DNA of 64,000 nt from an uncultured Parabacteroides sp. Its GTDB lineage: Bacteria > Bacteroidota > Bacteroidia > Bacteroidales > Tannerellaceae. Shown here one piece after another: positions 9,868-19,783 of the stretch (within the stretch, counting starts at the first letter, position 1; each line of letters begins with the position of its first letter). Where the stretch lies: the NCBI GenBank assembly GCA_944325355.1, contig CALUZS010000005.1, positions 1 to 64,000 on the forward strand, given 5' to 3'. The notes beneath the pieces are model-generated. The model was given only the letters and a program-made list of their open reading frames with translations. It was not told the DNA's origin and did no database searches. Made by a program: the position numbers and the translations under genes.

Positions 9868-9899
9868 TTTGCACAATCAAAAAAATAGACCTACTTTTG
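9868..9899 (+). promoter_or_regulatory. Promoter of the CAU tRNA
   Basis: TTTG, a 20-nt spacer and TACTTTTG form an exact match to the Bacteroides consensus. The predicted start is about 20 nt before the tRNA. Confidence 0.75.
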
Positions 9900-9927
9900 C
9901 ACCGTCTTTGAGAAAACAAAAAAAGAC

Positions 9928-10001
9928 GGCGAGATAGCTCAGCTGGTTAGAGCGCATGATTCATAATCATGAGGTCCCCGGTTCAATCCCGGGTCTCGCT
10001 A
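9928..10001 (+). tRNA. tRNA with CAU anticodon (elongator Met, possibly Ile2)
   Basis: A 74-nt cloverleaf: acceptor GGCGAGA pairs with TCTCGCT (one G-U), the D arm is GCTCAGCTGGTTAGAGC, the anticodon arm is CATGATTCATAATCATG and the T arm is CCCGGTTCAATCCCGGG. CCA is not encoded. The anticodon stem lacks the three consecutive G-C pairs of initiator tRNA, so this is an elongator tRNA-Met or a lysidine-modified tRNA-Ile, and sequence alone does not decide which. Confidence 0.93.
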
Positions 10002-10010
10002 CCTACGGCA

Positions 10011-10042
10011 GACCTTCGGATTAAATCCGAAGGTCTTTTCTT
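10011..10042 (+). terminator. Intrinsic terminator after the CAU tRNA
   Basis: GACCTTCGGATT and AATCCGAAGGTC form a near-perfect long stem starting 10 nt after the tRNA, followed by TTTTCTTT. It separates the tRNA from the rimP operon. Confidence 0.85.
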
Positions 10043-10091
10043 TATGAGAAAGAAGGGAGTAAGCTATGTTAACGCAAGCAACACAAAAGAA

Positions 10092-10122
10092 TTTGTAATA
10101 TCCTTAATTAATTATATATTTG
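10092..10122 (+). promoter_or_regulatory. Promoter of the rimP-nusA-infB operon
   Basis: TTTG at 10092, a 19-nt spacer and TATATTTG at 10115-10122 match the -33/-7 consensus. Transcription would start near 10129, about 40 nt before rimP. Confidence 0.7.
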
Positions 10123-10126
10123 CAGT

Positions 10127-10156
10127 TGGCTATATAAATATGTATATAAAAAGCCA
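10127..10156 (+). promoter_or_regulatory. 5'-leader hairpin of rimP
   Basis: TGGCT-ATATA-aatatg-TATAT-aaaa-AGCCA can fold into a bipartite hairpin at or just after the predicted start point, so it would cap the mRNA 5' end. Its role is unknown. Confidence 0.4.
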
Positions 10157-10171
10157 TAGAAACAAATCTGT

Positions 10172-10636
10172 ATGATAGAAAAAAGCGAAATAATACGTTT
10201 AATTGAAGAAAAGTTAGAGAATACGGCAAATTATCTGGTGGATGTAATCATAAAATCCGACAATATAATTGTAGAGATTGACAACGACAAAGGCGTTTGC
10301 ATCAATGATTGCGAAAATTTAAGCCGATATTTAGAAGAGAGACTCGACCTATCGGCAAAAAATTTTGAATTAGAAGTCGGTTCTGCCGGAATAACAAGCC
10401 CTTTCAAAATATTACGCCAATATAAAAAAAACGTAGGAAATGAAGTTGAAGTCCTTCTAAAGGAAGGGAAGAAATTGACTGGAGTTTTAAAAGAAGCCAC
10501 AGAAGAAGGAATTCTGCTCACTGTTGAAAAAAAAATAAAACCCGAAGGTGGCAAACGGAAAATAACAGTTCAAGAAGACATTCCCTATACATTTGATAAT
10601 ATAAAAAGTACAAAATATTTAATTAGATTCAAGTAA
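10172..10636 (+). CDS. rimP: Ribosome maturation factor RimP
   Basis: 154 residues, normal for the family. RimP binds the 30S precursor and is needed for small-subunit assembly. The N-terminal domain includes DVIIKSDNIIVEIDNDKGVCINDCENLSR-like sequence, with the conserved VEVGSAGI-type segment seen as LEVGSAGITSPF near residue 72. The C-terminal SH3-like barrel follows. It lies directly in front of nusA with a 4-nt gap, the conserved order rimP-nusA-infB found across bacteria. Confidence 0.92.
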   Translation: MIEKSEIIRLIEEKLENTANYLVDVIIKSDNIIVEIDNDKGVCINDCENLSRYLEERLDLSAKNFELEVGSAGITSPFKILRQYKKNVGNEVEVLLKEGKKLTGVLKEATEEGILLTVEKKIKPEGGKRKITVQEDIPYTFDNIKSTKYLIRFK

Positions 10637-10640
10637 TATT

Positions 10641-11900
10641 ATGGCAAAAAAAGCTGAAACGACAAGCATGATCGATACTCTTGCCGAATTTAAAGAATTA
10701 AAGAATATCGACAAAGACACGATGATTAGTGTTTTAGAGGACTCTTTCCGGAATGTAATAGCAAAGATGTTCGGAACTGACGAAAATTACGACATAATCA
10801 TCAACCCGGAAAAAGGAGATTTCGAAATATGGCGAAACAGGAAAGTTGTCGCAGACAACGAACTTAAAGACCCAAACACAGAAATCACCTTAAGTGAAGC
10901 CTTAAAAATGGACGATGCTTGTGAAGTAGGCGAGGAAGTGACTGATGAAGTCCACTTTGCAGATTTCGGGCGCCGTGCCATATTAAATCTTCGGCAAACA
11001 TTGTCATCAAAAATACTTGAATTACAAAAAGACAATTTGTATACCCGCTACAAAGACAAAATCGGAACAATTATCGCTGCAGAAGTTTATCAAATTTGGA
11101 AACGAGAAATATTGCTGTTAGACGATGAAGGGAACGAATTGCTTTTGCCTAAACAGGAACAGATTCCTTCCGATTTTTACCGCAAAGGCGAAACCGTACG
11201 TGCAATAGTGCAGCGGGTAGATAATATCAACAACAATCTGAAAATCATATTGTCGCGTACAGACAAATTATTCTTGAAACGTTTGCTTGAATTGGAAGTT
11301 CCCGAAATTAACGATGGATTGATTACGATTAAGGCAATTGCCCGCATTCCTGGAGAACGCGCAAAAATCGCTGTCGAATCGTACGATGACCGAATCGACC
11401 CTGTAGGTGCTTGCGTTGGAATGAAAGGTTCCCGTATACACGGAATCGTACGAGAGCTTTGTAATGAAAATATAGATGTCATAAATTATACAACAAACAC
11501 ATCATTATATATACAACGAGCTTTAAGCCCCGCCAAAATTTCTTCGATCCGAATCTTTGAAAACGAACGCCGCGCAGAAGTTTATCTCCGTCCCGAAGAA
11601 GTATCTTTGGCAATCGGAAAGAATGGCATGAATATCAAGCTGGCTTCAATGCTCACCGAATATGCAATCGATGTATTCAGAGATATTGACGGCACGGATG
11701 AAGAAGATATCTATTTAGACGAATTTGCAGATGAAATAGATATGTGGATTATCGATGCCCTTAAAAATATAGGCTGCTACACCGCCAAAAACGTACTAAA
11801 TATGGACAGGAACGAAATCATTGAACGTGCGGATCTGGAAGAACAAACCGTAGATGAAGTCCTTTCGATATTAGCAGCCGAATTTGAAGAAGACGAATAA
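10641..11900 (+). CDS. nusA: Transcription termination/antitermination factor NusA
   Basis: 419 residues. NusA binds RNA polymerase and nascent RNA and controls pausing, termination and antitermination. The order is visible: N-terminal polymerase-binding domain (residues 1-130), S1 domain (from [13 protein letters not shown]), then KH1 with [18 protein letters not shown] and KH2 with [16 protein letters not shown] short C-terminal segment rich in Asp and Glu ends the protein; the second acidic repeat of E. coli NusA is absent, as is usual in this phylum. The cluster is translated in series with rimP and infB. Confidence 0.95.
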   Translation: MAKKAETTSMIDTLAEFKELKNIDKDTMISVLEDSFRNVIAKMFGTDENYDIIINPEKGDFEIWRNRKVVADNELKDPNTEITLSEALKMDDACEVGEEVTDEVHFADFGRRAILNLRQTLSSKILELQKDNLYTRYKDKIGTIIAAEVYQIWKREILLLDDEGNELLLPKQEQIPSDFYRKGETVRAIVQRVDNINNNLKIILSRTDKLFLKRLLELEVPEINDGLITIKAIARIPGERAKIAVESYDDRIDPVGACVGMKGSRIHGIVRELCNENIDVINYTTNTSLYIQRALSPAKISSIRIFENERRAEVYLRPEEVSLAIGKNGMNIKLASMLTEYAIDVFRDIDGTDEEDIYLDEFADEIDMWIIDALKNIGCYTAKNVLNMDRNEIIERADLEEQTVDEVLSILAAEFEEDE

Positions 11901-11932
11901 AAATAAACAAACGAATTACGACAAAGTTAATT

Positions 11933-14716
11933 ATGCCAATAAAATTAATACAAGTACAACGAAAATTAAATGTGGGAATCAACACAGCTGTTGACTTCCT
12001 GCGTCAAAAGGGATTTTCAGTCGAAGAAAATCCCAATACTCGAATTAGTGATGAACAATATGCTTTGCTCGTAAAAGAGTTTGGACAAAATTTACCGAAA
12101 AAGACTGTTTTGTCTAAGGCAAATGAAACAACGGAGCATACAAAAGGGAATGCTTCTGATGAAAAAAAGTCTCCAGACGAAATAAAAACAGTCATTCCAG
12201 AAGAATTCAAGCCCAAAATAGTGACAAAAGGGAAAATTGATCTGAACGAAAAACATCCGAAAAAAGAAAGCATCAATACTAATGATAGCAATGTACAAAT
12301 TGAAGACAAAGAAGAAGACAAGACATTGAATAAAAAGATTGAAACAAAAATTGAAAATGATAAAGAGAACGTTTCCGAGGATGTAAAGCCGGAACCTGAA
12401 AAAAAACAGGAAGAAAACATCAGCGCTTCTGCATCAGACAACGTTTTCCGTTTAAATCCTCGTATAGAGCCCAACATAAATATCAAAGTCACGGGTAAAA
12501 TAGACTTGAGCACAATCAATCAATCTACCCGTCCAAAAAAGAAAAGCAAAGAGGAAAAACGGAAAGAACGCGATGAACGTCGTGAGAAATTCTCCAAAAC
12601 CATCGCTTCTCCCCTATCAAAAGAAAATCGGGCAAAAGCAAACGATAACGGGATCAGACCGGGTGAAGAAGGAGAAAACAAAAAGAAACGGAAACGGATT
12701 AAGAAAGATCGTGTAGACATCAATAATGTAACAGGCACAAACGCCCGGCCGAAAAAAGAAGAACTAAAAAAGCCGAAGCTGAAAAAGCCAGTGAAAGTTG
12801 AAATCAGTGAAGAAGATGTTCAAAAACAGGTAAAAGAGACATTAGCCCGTTTAACCAATAAGGGAAACAAAGCCAGCAAGAGCGCAAAATACCGCAGAGA
12901 CAAACGTGAAGCTGTACAGAAGCGTGAACATGAGCTGCAAGAAATGGAAGAACAAGAAAGTAAGATTCTTAAACTTACGGAATTTGTTACGGCCAACGAC
13001 CTTGCCAACATGATGGATATCCCTGTAACAAAAGTAATCGAAACCTGCATGAGCATCGGAATCATGGTATCCATAAACCAACGTCTCGATGCAGAAACCA
13101 TCAATATCGTCGCCGAAGAATTTGGATTTAAAACCGAATACGTCAGTGCCGAAGTTATTGAAGCTATCAAGGCAGATGAAGATGAAGACAACGAACTGGA
13201 TTGGGTTCCTCGTCCTCCGATTGTTACCGTAATGGGACACGTCGACCACGGAAAAACTTCATTATTGGATAACATCCGCAATGCAAACGTAATTGCCGGT
13301 GAAGCCGGAGGAATCACCCAGCACATCGGAGCCTACAATGTAACGTTGCCTAACGGACGGCACATAACATTCCTCGACACCCCGGGACACGAAGCTTTTA
13401 CGGCGATGCGTGCCAGAGGTGCAAAAGTGACAGATATCGCTATTATCATTGTTGCTGCTGATGATGCGGTGATGCCCCAGACGGTAGAAGCAATCAATCA
13501 CGCTGCCGCAGCCGGCGTTCCCATCGTTTTTGCAATCAACAAAATAGACAAACCACACGCCAATCCGGACAAGATAAAAGAAGAGCTGGCAAATATGAAC
13601 TATTTGGTAGAGGACTGGGGTGGCAAATACCAATGCCAGGAAATATCTGCCAAGAAAGGCATTGGAGTTGATGAATTGTTGGAAAAAGTTTTGCTTGAAG
13701 CCGATTTATTGGACTTAAAAGCAAACCCTAAACGCCGCGCAGTTGGTTCCATCATCGAATCATCCTTGGACAAAGGGCGTGGATATATTTCTACAGTCTT
13801 GGTCGAAAACGGTACGCTGAAAACGGGAGACATCGTTTTGGCAGGAACACATCACGGCAGAATAAAAGCGATGTTCAACGAACGTAATCAACGAGTAAAG
13901 GAAGCCGGACCATCAGAGCCGGTACTGATTTTAGGATTGAACGGAGCACCCCAAGCCGGTGACACGTTCAATGTATTAGAAACAGAACAAGAAGCACGCG
14001 AGATTGCAAACCGGCGCGAACAGTTGCAACGCGAGTTGGGATTACGTACACAAAAGCTCTTGACTTTGGACGATATCGGTCGCCGTATCGCTGTCGGCAA
14101 TTTCCAAGAACTCAATATCATTGTAAAAGGGGACGTGGATGGTTCCGTAGAGGCATTGTCAGACTCCCTTATCCGTTTATCTACGGAAGAAATACAAGTC
14201 AATGTAATTCATAAAGCGGTAGGGCACATTTCAGAGTCCGATGTCGTGCTAGCTGCAGCTTCAAACGCCATCATCATAGGTTTCCAGGTGCGTCCGGTTC
14301 TCCCGGCACGCCGTCTGGCTGAAAAAGAAGGCGTAGAGATTCGTCTCTATTCTATTATCTATGATGCCATCAATGATGTCAAGGATGCAATGGAAGGTAT
14401 GCTATCCCCTGAGATCAAAGAGGAATTTGCTGCGAACGTTGAAGTAGAACAAGTTTTCAAAATCTCGAAAGTCGGTACTGTTGCCGGATGTATCGTAAAA
14501 GAAGGAAAGATTAAACGGACAAATAAAGTTCGCGTAATCCGCGATGGTATCGTAATACATACCGGAGAACTGGGATCTTTGAAACGGTTCAAAGACGATG
14601 CCAAGGAAGTTGTTTCAGGACAAGAATGCGGTTTGAACATAAACAACTTCAACGATATCCAAGTAGGCGACATTATTGAAGCATACGAAGAAAAAGAAGT
14701 CAAGAAAACCCTATAA
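11933..14716 (+). CDS. infB: Translation initiation factor IF-2
   Basis: 927 residues. The GTPase delivers initiator tRNA to the 30S subunit and promotes subunit joining. An N-terminal winged-helix-like segment ([18 protein letters not shown]) is followed by about 330 residues of Lys/Glu-rich disordered sequence. The G domain then shows G1 GHVDHGKTS near residue 434, G3 DTPGHEAF and G4 NKID. Domains II-IV complete the protein, including the C-terminal tRNA-binding beta-barrel. The A-rich codon usage of the linker differs from the core, as expected for a disordered spacer. Confidence 0.97.
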   Translation: MPIKLIQVQRKLNVGINTAVDFLRQKGFSVEENPNTRISDEQYALLVKEFGQNLPKKTVLSKANETTEHTKGNASDEKKSPDEIKTVIPEEFKPKIVTKGKIDLNEKHPKKESINTNDSNVQIEDKEEDKTLNKKIETKIENDKENVSEDVKPEPEKKQEENISASASDNVFRLNPRIEPNINIKVTGKIDLSTINQSTRPKKKSKEEKRKERDERREKFSKTIASPLSKENRAKANDNGIRPGEEGENKKKRKRIKKDRVDINNVTGTNARPKKEELKKPKLKKPVKVEISEEDVQKQVKETLARLTNKGNKASKSAKYRRDKREAVQKREHELQEMEEQESKILKLTEFVTANDLANMMDIPVTKVIETCMSIGIMVSINQRLDAETINIVAEEFGFKTEYVSAEVIEAIKADEDEDNELDWVPRPPIVTVMGHVDHGKTSLLDNIRNANVIAGEAGGITQHIGAYNVTLPNGRHITFLDTPGHEAFTAMRARGAKVTDIAIIIVAADDAVMPQTVEAINHAAAAGVPIVFAINKIDKPHANPDKIKEELANMNYLVEDWGGKYQCQEISAKKGIGVDELLEKVLLEADLLDLKANPKRRAVGSIIESSLDKGRGYISTVLVENGTLKTGDIVLAGTHHGRIKAMFNERNQRVKEAGPSEPVLILGLNGAPQAGDTFNVLETEQEAREIANRREQLQRELGLRTQKLLTLDDIGRRIAVGNFQELNIIVKGDVDGSVEALSDSLIRLSTEEIQVNVIHKAVGHISESDVVLAAASNAIIIGFQVRPVLPARRLAEKEGVEIRLYSIIYDAINDVKDAMEGMLSPEIKEEFAANVEVEQVFKISKVGTVAGCIVKEGKIKRTNKVRVIRDGIVIHTGELGSLKRFKDDAKEVVSGQECGLNINNFNDIQVGDIIEAYEEKEVKKTL

Positions 14717-14722
14717 AAAGTC

Positions 14723-15241
14723 ATGAGCTGGTTAGACATTACATTAATGTGTCTGGCAGGGATAGGATTTGTGAAAGGACTGTTTGACGGAATCGTCAAA
14801 CAGGCTATTTCACTTATCGCTTTAGTATTGGGCATTATTTTCTGCTCGAAAGGGGCAAAATGGCTATACCAATACCTAAGCACGTTCGATTACTTCTCGG
14901 AAAACATCACAATGCTGATATGTTACATAGCAGCGTTCCTGCTTATTGCCGGCATTGTGCTTCTGGCTGGAGAAATTGCTTCGAAAATCATCGGAGCAAC
15001 ACCCCTCAGCATCATCAACCACCTGACAGGCGGTTTTTTCGGATTATCCGTCATGGTAATATTTCTGAGTCTCGTCTTAAATATTGCCGATGCAATCGAC
15101 AAAGAATCGCTGCTACTGACGAAATCCGTAAAGGAAGAATCCCGTTTTTTCTATCCGGTAAAAGGGCTGTTGCCGGCAATTTTTCCATCCGAATGGTTTT
15201 CTTTACGAACTTTCAATTCCCACACTCCTGACATCGTATAA
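14723..15241 (+). CDS. CvpA-family inner-membrane protein
   Basis: 172 residues with four hydrophobic stretches (about residues 5-20, 28-48, 65-85 and 105-125), the layout of the colicin V production protein family. Characteristic residues include LDITLMCLAGIGFVKG at the N terminus and the GGFFGL segment in the third helix region. The family's biochemical role is not settled; it affects envelope stress and colicin V export in E. coli. It follows infB by 6 nt and may be translated as the last gene of that operon or the link to the suf genes. Confidence 0.8.
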   Translation: MSWLDITLMCLAGIGFVKGLFDGIVKQAISLIALVLGIIFCSKGAKWLYQYLSTFDYFSENITMLICYIAAFLLIAGIVLLAGEIASKIIGATPLSIINHLTGGFFGLSVMVIFLSLVLNIADAIDKESLLLTKSVKEESRFFYPVKGLLPAIFPSEWFSLRTFNSHTPDIV

Positions 15242-15265
15242 AAATCCAGGAAGTTTTTTTAGATT

Positions 15266-16711
15266 ATGCAAGACTCTAACAACATATTAAAAGAAGTAAC
15301 AGCCGGAGAATATAAGTATGGGTTCGTTTCAAACATTGAAACAGAAACCATCCATCGCGGATTGGATGAAGAGACAGTGCGCATCATTTCCGCAAAGAAA
15401 AACGAACCGGAATGGTTATTGGAGTTCCGTCTCAAAGCTTACCGGCACTGGCTGACAATGGAACAGCCCGACTGGGCTCACCTCAACATTCCCCCGATAG
15501 ATTACCAAGACATCATTTACTATGCAGCTCCAAAAGCAAAGGACAAACCGAAAAGCTTGGATGAAGTGGATCCTGAGCTGTTGAAAACATTCGATAAACT
15601 GGGAATTCCTCTGGAGGAACAAAAAGTGCTGAGCGGTATGGCGGTAGATGCCGTAATGGATAGTGTTTCCGTCAAAACCACGTTCAAAGAGAGCTTGGCC
15701 GAGAAAGGTATCATCTTCTGTTCTTTCAGTGAAGCCGTCCAACATTATCCAGACTTGGTACAAAAATATTTAGGGAAAGTAGTCAACTACCGGGATAATT
15801 TCTTTGCTGCATTAAACTCCGCCGTTTTTTCCGACGGTTCGTTCGTATATATTCCGAAAGGCGTGAGATGCCCAATGGAACTCAGTACCTATTTTCGTAT
15901 CAACACTGCCAACACCGGGCAATTTGAACGGACACTGATTGTCGCGGATGACGATGCTTACGTGAGCTATCTGGAAGGTTGCACGGCCCCGATGCGCGAT
16001 GACAACCAGCTTCATGCGGCAATTGTGGAAATAATAGCCAACGAACGTGCAGAAGTAAAATATTCTACAGTGCAAAACTGGTATCCTGGCGACAAGAACG
16101 GGAAAGGTGGCATCTACAATTTCGTGACAAAACGCGGATTGTGCAAAGGCGACCACAGCAAAATCTCTTGGACACAAGTAGAAACCGGCTCAGCCATCAC
16201 TTGGAAATACCCAAGCTGTATCTTAGCCGGCGACAATTCTGTCGGGGAATTCTATTCGGTGGCAGTAACCAACAACTACCAGCAAGCCGATACCGGAACA
16301 AAAATGATTCATATTGGTCGCAACACCCGCAGTACAATCGTTTCAAAAGGTATATCTGCCGGACATAGCCAAAACAGCTATCGCGGTCTGGTAAAAATAT
16401 CCCCGCAAGCGGAAGGAGCAAGGAATCACAGCCAGTGTGACAGCCTTCTGCTAAGCCAGACTTGCGGAGCACATACATTCCCCTATACCGATATACAAAA
16501 CGAAACAGCGGTAATAGAGCATGAAGCAACAACCAGCAAAATCAGCGAAGAACAACTGTTTTATTGCCAACAACGGGGAATTTCTACCGAAGAAGCGGTC
16601 GGTTTGATTGTAAACGGCTATGCCCGTGAAGTAATGAACAAACTTCCGATGGAGTTTGCTGTTGAAGCGCAAAAATTATTAAACATATCTCTCGAAGGAA
16701 GTGTCGGATAA
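15266..16711 (+). CDS. sufB: Fe-S cluster assembly scaffold SufB
   Basis: 481 residues. SufB forms the SufBC2D scaffold on which Fe-S clusters are built in the cytoplasm. The protein has the SufB-type N-terminal helical region and the right-handed beta-helix core; conserved pieces include [26 protein letters not shown] with its Cys, and the C-terminal [16 protein letters not shown]. The absence of an N-terminal extension and the normal length indicate an intact gene. It is first of sufBCD; neither sufS nor sufE/sufU lies next to it, so the desulfurase is encoded elsewhere. Confidence 0.95.
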   Translation: MQDSNNILKEVTAGEYKYGFVSNIETETIHRGLDEETVRIISAKKNEPEWLLEFRLKAYRHWLTMEQPDWAHLNIPPIDYQDIIYYAAPKAKDKPKSLDEVDPELLKTFDKLGIPLEEQKVLSGMAVDAVMDSVSVKTTFKESLAEKGIIFCSFSEAVQHYPDLVQKYLGKVVNYRDNFFAALNSAVFSDGSFVYIPKGVRCPMELSTYFRINTANTGQFERTLIVADDDAYVSYLEGCTAPMRDDNQLHAAIVEIIANERAEVKYSTVQNWYPGDKNGKGGIYNFVTKRGLCKGDHSKISWTQVETGSAITWKYPSCILAGDNSVGEFYSVAVTNNYQQADTGTKMIHIGRNTRSTIVSKGISAGHSQNSYRGLVKISPQAEGARNHSQCDSLLLSQTCGAHTFPYTDIQNETAVIEHEATTSKISEEQLFYCQQRGISTEEAVGLIVNGYAREVMNKLPMEFAVEAQKLLNISLEGSVG

Positions 16712-16730
16712 ATTAAAAAGAAGAAGCAAT

Positions 16731-17486
16731 ATGATGTTAGAAATAAAAAACCTGCACGCCAGCATTAACGGCAAAGAAATACTGAAAGGAATCAACCTCT
16801 CGGTGAAAGAAGGAGAAGTGCATGCCATCATGGGACCCAATGGTTCAGGAAAAAGTACGCTCAGCAGCGTTTTAGTCGGTAACCCGGCATTTACCGTAAC
16901 CGAAGGGGAAGTCACTTTCAACGGGAAAAACCTGCTGGAACTTTCGGCAGAAGATAGAAGCCGCGAAGGGCTGTTCCTAAGTTTCCAATACCCGGTAGAA
17001 ATTCCGGGTGTGAGCATGGTCAATTTCATGAGAGCAGCCGTCAATGCACATCGGCAGTACAAAGGTCTTCCCGCCGTATCGGCAACCGATTTCCTGAAAA
17101 TGATGCGCGAAAAACGCGCTATCGTGGAATTAGACAACAAGCTGGCAAGCCGCAGCGTGAACGAAGGCTTTTCCGGCGGGGAGAAGAAACGGAACGAGAT
17201 ATTCCAAATGGCAATGTTGGAACCGAAACTTTCTATTTTAGACGAGACCGACAGCGGTTTGGATATTGATGCGTTGCGCATCGTTGCCAACGGCGTCAAC
17301 AAATTGAAAACTCCGGAAAATGCCGCAATCGTAATTACCCACTATCAACGTCTTCTCGACTATATCAAACCTGATGTCGTACATGTCCTATATAAAGGAC
17401 GCATCGTAAAAACAGCCGGACCGGAACTCGCGCTGGAATTGGAAGAAAAAGGTTACGATTGGATAAAGAGAGAGATGGGAGACTAA
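16731..17486 (+). CDS. sufC: Fe-S cluster assembly ATPase SufC
   Basis: 251 residues from the chosen start. Two adjacent ATG codons (16731 and 16734) precede LEIKNLHAS, and the first is preceded by a purine-rich AAGAAG; an earlier frame overlapping sufB gives no sensible sequence. It is an ABC-type ATPase: Walker A GPNGSGKST, the signature FSGGEKKRNEI, and Walker B ILDETDSGLDIDAL with the SufC-specific SGLDIDAL. ATP hydrolysis by a SufC dimer reshapes SufBD during cluster assembly. Confidence 0.95.
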   Translation: MMLEIKNLHASINGKEILKGINLSVKEGEVHAIMGPNGSGKSTLSSVLVGNPAFTVTEGEVTFNGKNLLELSAEDRSREGLFLSFQYPVEIPGVSMVNFMRAAVNAHRQYKGLPAVSATDFLKMMREKRAIVELDNKLASRSVNEGFSGGEKKRNEIFQMAMLEPKLSILDETDSGLDIDALRIVANGVNKLKTPENAAIVITHYQRLLDYIKPDVVHVLYKGRIVKTAGPELALELEEKGYDWIKREMGD

Positions 17487-17517
17487 GCGGTTGGCGTTTA
17501 TTTAGAATTATGTTTTT

Positions 17518-18864
17518 ATGAAAACAGAACAACAATATATTGACCTCTTCACTCAATACGAAGATTTGATATGCAAGAACAGCTCCCCGGTTATGAATGC
17601 GCCAAGAGCCGAGGCTTTTGCCGCATTTGAACGGAACGGATTTCCCTCGTTAAAAAGCGAAGACTATAAATACACGGATGTGCAAAAGGCGTTTGCTCCA
17701 GATTATGGATTGAACTTGAACAGGCTTTATATCCCGGTAAACCCTTACGATGTTTTCCGTTGTGATGTTCCAAACCTAAGCACATCCCTCTATTTTATGG
17801 TAAACGACATTTTTTACGACAAAGCCCTACCCAAAGGGCATCTCCCGGAAGGCGTCTATGCTGGGAGCCTGAAAGTCTTTACCGAACGCTATCCGCAAAT
17901 AGCAGCACAGTATTATGCCCATGCAGCACTGCCTGATGCCAACGATCCGATTGTCCCGCTCAACACCATGCTGGCGCAGGATGGCTTCGTCTTATATGTT
18001 CCTAAAAACATTGCTGTGGAGAGAACAATACAACTCGTAAATATCTTCCGGGGTGACAAGGATATGATGGCGAATCGCCGGATTCTCGTTATCATTGAGC
18101 CGGGAGCTACGGCACGGATGCTGGTCTGTGACCATAGCATCGATGACGTCAAGTTCCTCGGAACACAAGTGGTCGAAGCATTCATAGGCGAAGGCGCATC
18201 TTTCGATTACTATGATTTGGAAGAGAGCAACAGTTCTACCATGCGGTTCTCCTCATTCTTCTTAAAACAAGCTGCCAATACCAATGTGGTTGTCAACGGC
18301 ATCACACTGACCAACGGGTTATCTTGCAACAATTATTACGTATCGCTGGATGGAGAAAACGGGGAAATTTCCCTTTGCGGCATGTCGGTTCTCGACAAAG
18401 AGCAGCATCTCGACACACATACACTCATCCAGCATCACGTCCCCCATTGCAAAAGCAACGAACTCTTCAAATATGTATTAAATGACCGGGCAATAGGTGC
18501 TTTCAGCGGACGCATTTGGGTGAAAGAGGGTGCAGACAAAACAGAAGCATACCAAACCAACAGAAACCTGTGTGCGACACGGGAAACTCGGATGTATAGC
18601 AAGCCTCAGCTGGAAATATATGCCGATGACGTGAAATGTTCACACGGAATGACAACCGGGCAACTGGATGAAAACGCAATGTTCTATATGCGCAGCCGGG
18701 GAATCCCTCCCGAGGAAGCACGCATGTTGCTGAGCGTTGCTTTTACTTCAGACGTAATCGAACATATCCGCATTCCCGCTTTAAAAGACCGGCTGCACAA
18801 TCTGGTAGAGAAACGGTTTCGCGGAGAACTTGCAAAATGCGAAGGTTGCCGTATTTGCAAATAA
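17518..18864 (+). CDS. sufD: Fe-S cluster assembly protein SufD
   Basis: 448 residues. SufD pairs with SufB in the scaffold and helps iron entry. The N-terminal helical part (RAEAFAAFERNGFPSLKSEDYKY) is typical. The beta-helix core carries a C-terminal segment with YADDVKCSHGMTTGQLDENAMFYMRSRG-like sequence, in which the conserved His of SufD is seen in CSHGMT near residue 380. The last residues include a CEGCRIC cluster of three Cys, an ending I note as unusual. It begins 31 nt after sufC. Confidence 0.93.
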   Translation: MKTEQQYIDLFTQYEDLICKNSSPVMNAPRAEAFAAFERNGFPSLKSEDYKYTDVQKAFAPDYGLNLNRLYIPVNPYDVFRCDVPNLSTSLYFMVNDIFYDKALPKGHLPEGVYAGSLKVFTERYPQIAAQYYAHAALPDANDPIVPLNTMLAQDGFVLYVPKNIAVERTIQLVNIFRGDKDMMANRRILVIIEPGATARMLVCDHSIDDVKFLGTQVVEAFIGEGASFDYYDLEESNSSTMRFSSFFLKQAANTNVVVNGITLTNGLSCNNYYVSLDGENGEISLCGMSVLDKEQHLDTHTLIQHHVPHCKSNELFKYVLNDRAIGAFSGRIWVKEGADKTEAYQTNRNLCATRETRMYSKPQLEIYADDVKCSHGMTTGQLDENAMFYMRSRGIPPEEARMLLSVAFTSDVIEHIRIPALKDRLHNLVEKRFRGELAKCEGCRICK

Positions 18865-18913
18865 AAACAAACATAAGCCTTTTCATCACAGACATTCCAC
18901 AAGCAAGATATCA

Positions 18914-18950
18914 GGCAGAGGTTTTTCGATATAAAAATAAAACCTCTGCC
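18914..18950 (+). terminator. Stem-loop after the suf genes
   Basis: GGCAGAGGTTTT and AAAACCTCTGCC form a perfect 12-bp stem with a 13-nt loop, 49 nt after sufD. A T-run does not follow directly on the plus strand, so it may stabilise the 3' end or terminate weakly. Confidence 0.6.
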
Positions 18951-18975
18951 GATAGCATTTTATCGCATAATTCAC

Positions 18976-18983
18976 TATTTTTG
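18976..18983 (+). promoter_or_regulatory. -7 box for the coiled-coil protein/rsmI unit
   Basis: TATTTTTG fits the -7 consensus and lies about 30 nt upstream of the ATG at 19014. It supports that start rather than longer in-frame alternatives reaching back into sufD. Confidence 0.55.
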
Positions 18984-19013
18984 CGTATGTTTGCGAATAT
19001 AATAAAATGTACG

Positions 19014-19775
19014 ATGATAAACGGCACTCAGTTTTCGAACTTATTATCTGAAATTTCCCAACTGAAAGAACAGGTTGAGGAGATTCTAAAAAACGGGAAT
19101 ATCTCTATTCCTGCAATCAACCGGGGAATGGAATCGGCTCTGTCCATTGTCGAAACATTCAAGTCGTTACAGGCGGAACAGATTGACAGGCTAAGCCACT
19201 CGATAGCCGACCAGCAAATAGAATTGACACAGCTGAACCGCATTTACGAAAAATACCAGCATTCCATTGAAGAACAAAAAAAGAAAATGGAAGAGTTGCT
19301 GGAACAAATGCAAAACCTCCGGCAACCGATAATTCCGGAATCACCACAGACCATTTTGATAAAAGAAGAAAATAGAGAAGAACCATGTGCCGGTTTTTCG
19401 GAAAAACCGCGCGACATATCCGAAGAAACCGTACAGAGTCTTCCAATTCCATCGGCAGAAGAACCGGAAGAAAGAGAACCTGTTGCCCCTGCCGCATCAG
19501 CAACACATGAACAAGGAACCTATCTGCTCAGTGATTTACTTGAGAAAAAAAATCTCTCGGACTTCAGGAAAGCGTTCAGCTTAAACGACCGTTTCCGCTT
19601 CAAACGGGAACTATTCGGGAATAACGAGGATGCGATGAACACTGTTATTTCGGAGCTGAATGACATTAGGACCTATGAGGAATCAATGAATTATATAGAA
19701 AACAAACTGCAATGGGACAAAGAGCAGGAAGCAGTTTCCGATTTTATTAAATTATTGGAAAAACGTTTTCTTTGA
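19014..19775 (+). CDS. Coiled-coil protein with a conserved C-terminal helical domain, function unknown
   Basis: 253 residues from the start supported by the promoter. Residues about 10-105 are predicted coiled coil (many Leu, Glu and Lys in heptad-like spacing). A Pro/Glu-rich linker follows, and the last 70 residues hold a compact domain starting LSDFRKAFSLNDRFRFKREL with NNEDAMN and a C-terminal acidic-aromatic stretch (LQWDKEQEAVSDFIKLLEKR). I recall this terminal domain as recurrent in Bacteroidota hypothetical proteins but cannot assign a function. It has no signal peptide or membrane segment. The gene overlaps the region just before rsmI, so it is probably co-transcribed with it. Confidence 0.7.
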   Translation: MINGTQFSNLLSEISQLKEQVEEILKNGNISIPAINRGMESALSIVETFKSLQAEQIDRLSHSIADQQIELTQLNRIYEKYQHSIEEQKKKMEELLEQMQNLRQPIIPESPQTILIKEENREEPCAGFSEKPRDISEETVQSLPIPSAEEPEEREPVAPAASATHEQGTYLLSDLLEKKNLSDFRKAFSLNDRFRFKRELFGNNEDAMNTVISELNDIRTYEESMNYIENKLQWDKEQEAVSDFIKLLEKRFL

Positions 19776-19783
19776 AACTAATT

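Noticed and set aside
12004-12519. 171-residue frame opposite infB
   Set aside because: Opposite strand of the Lys/Glu-rich IF-2 linker; its Ser/Phe richness follows from composition.
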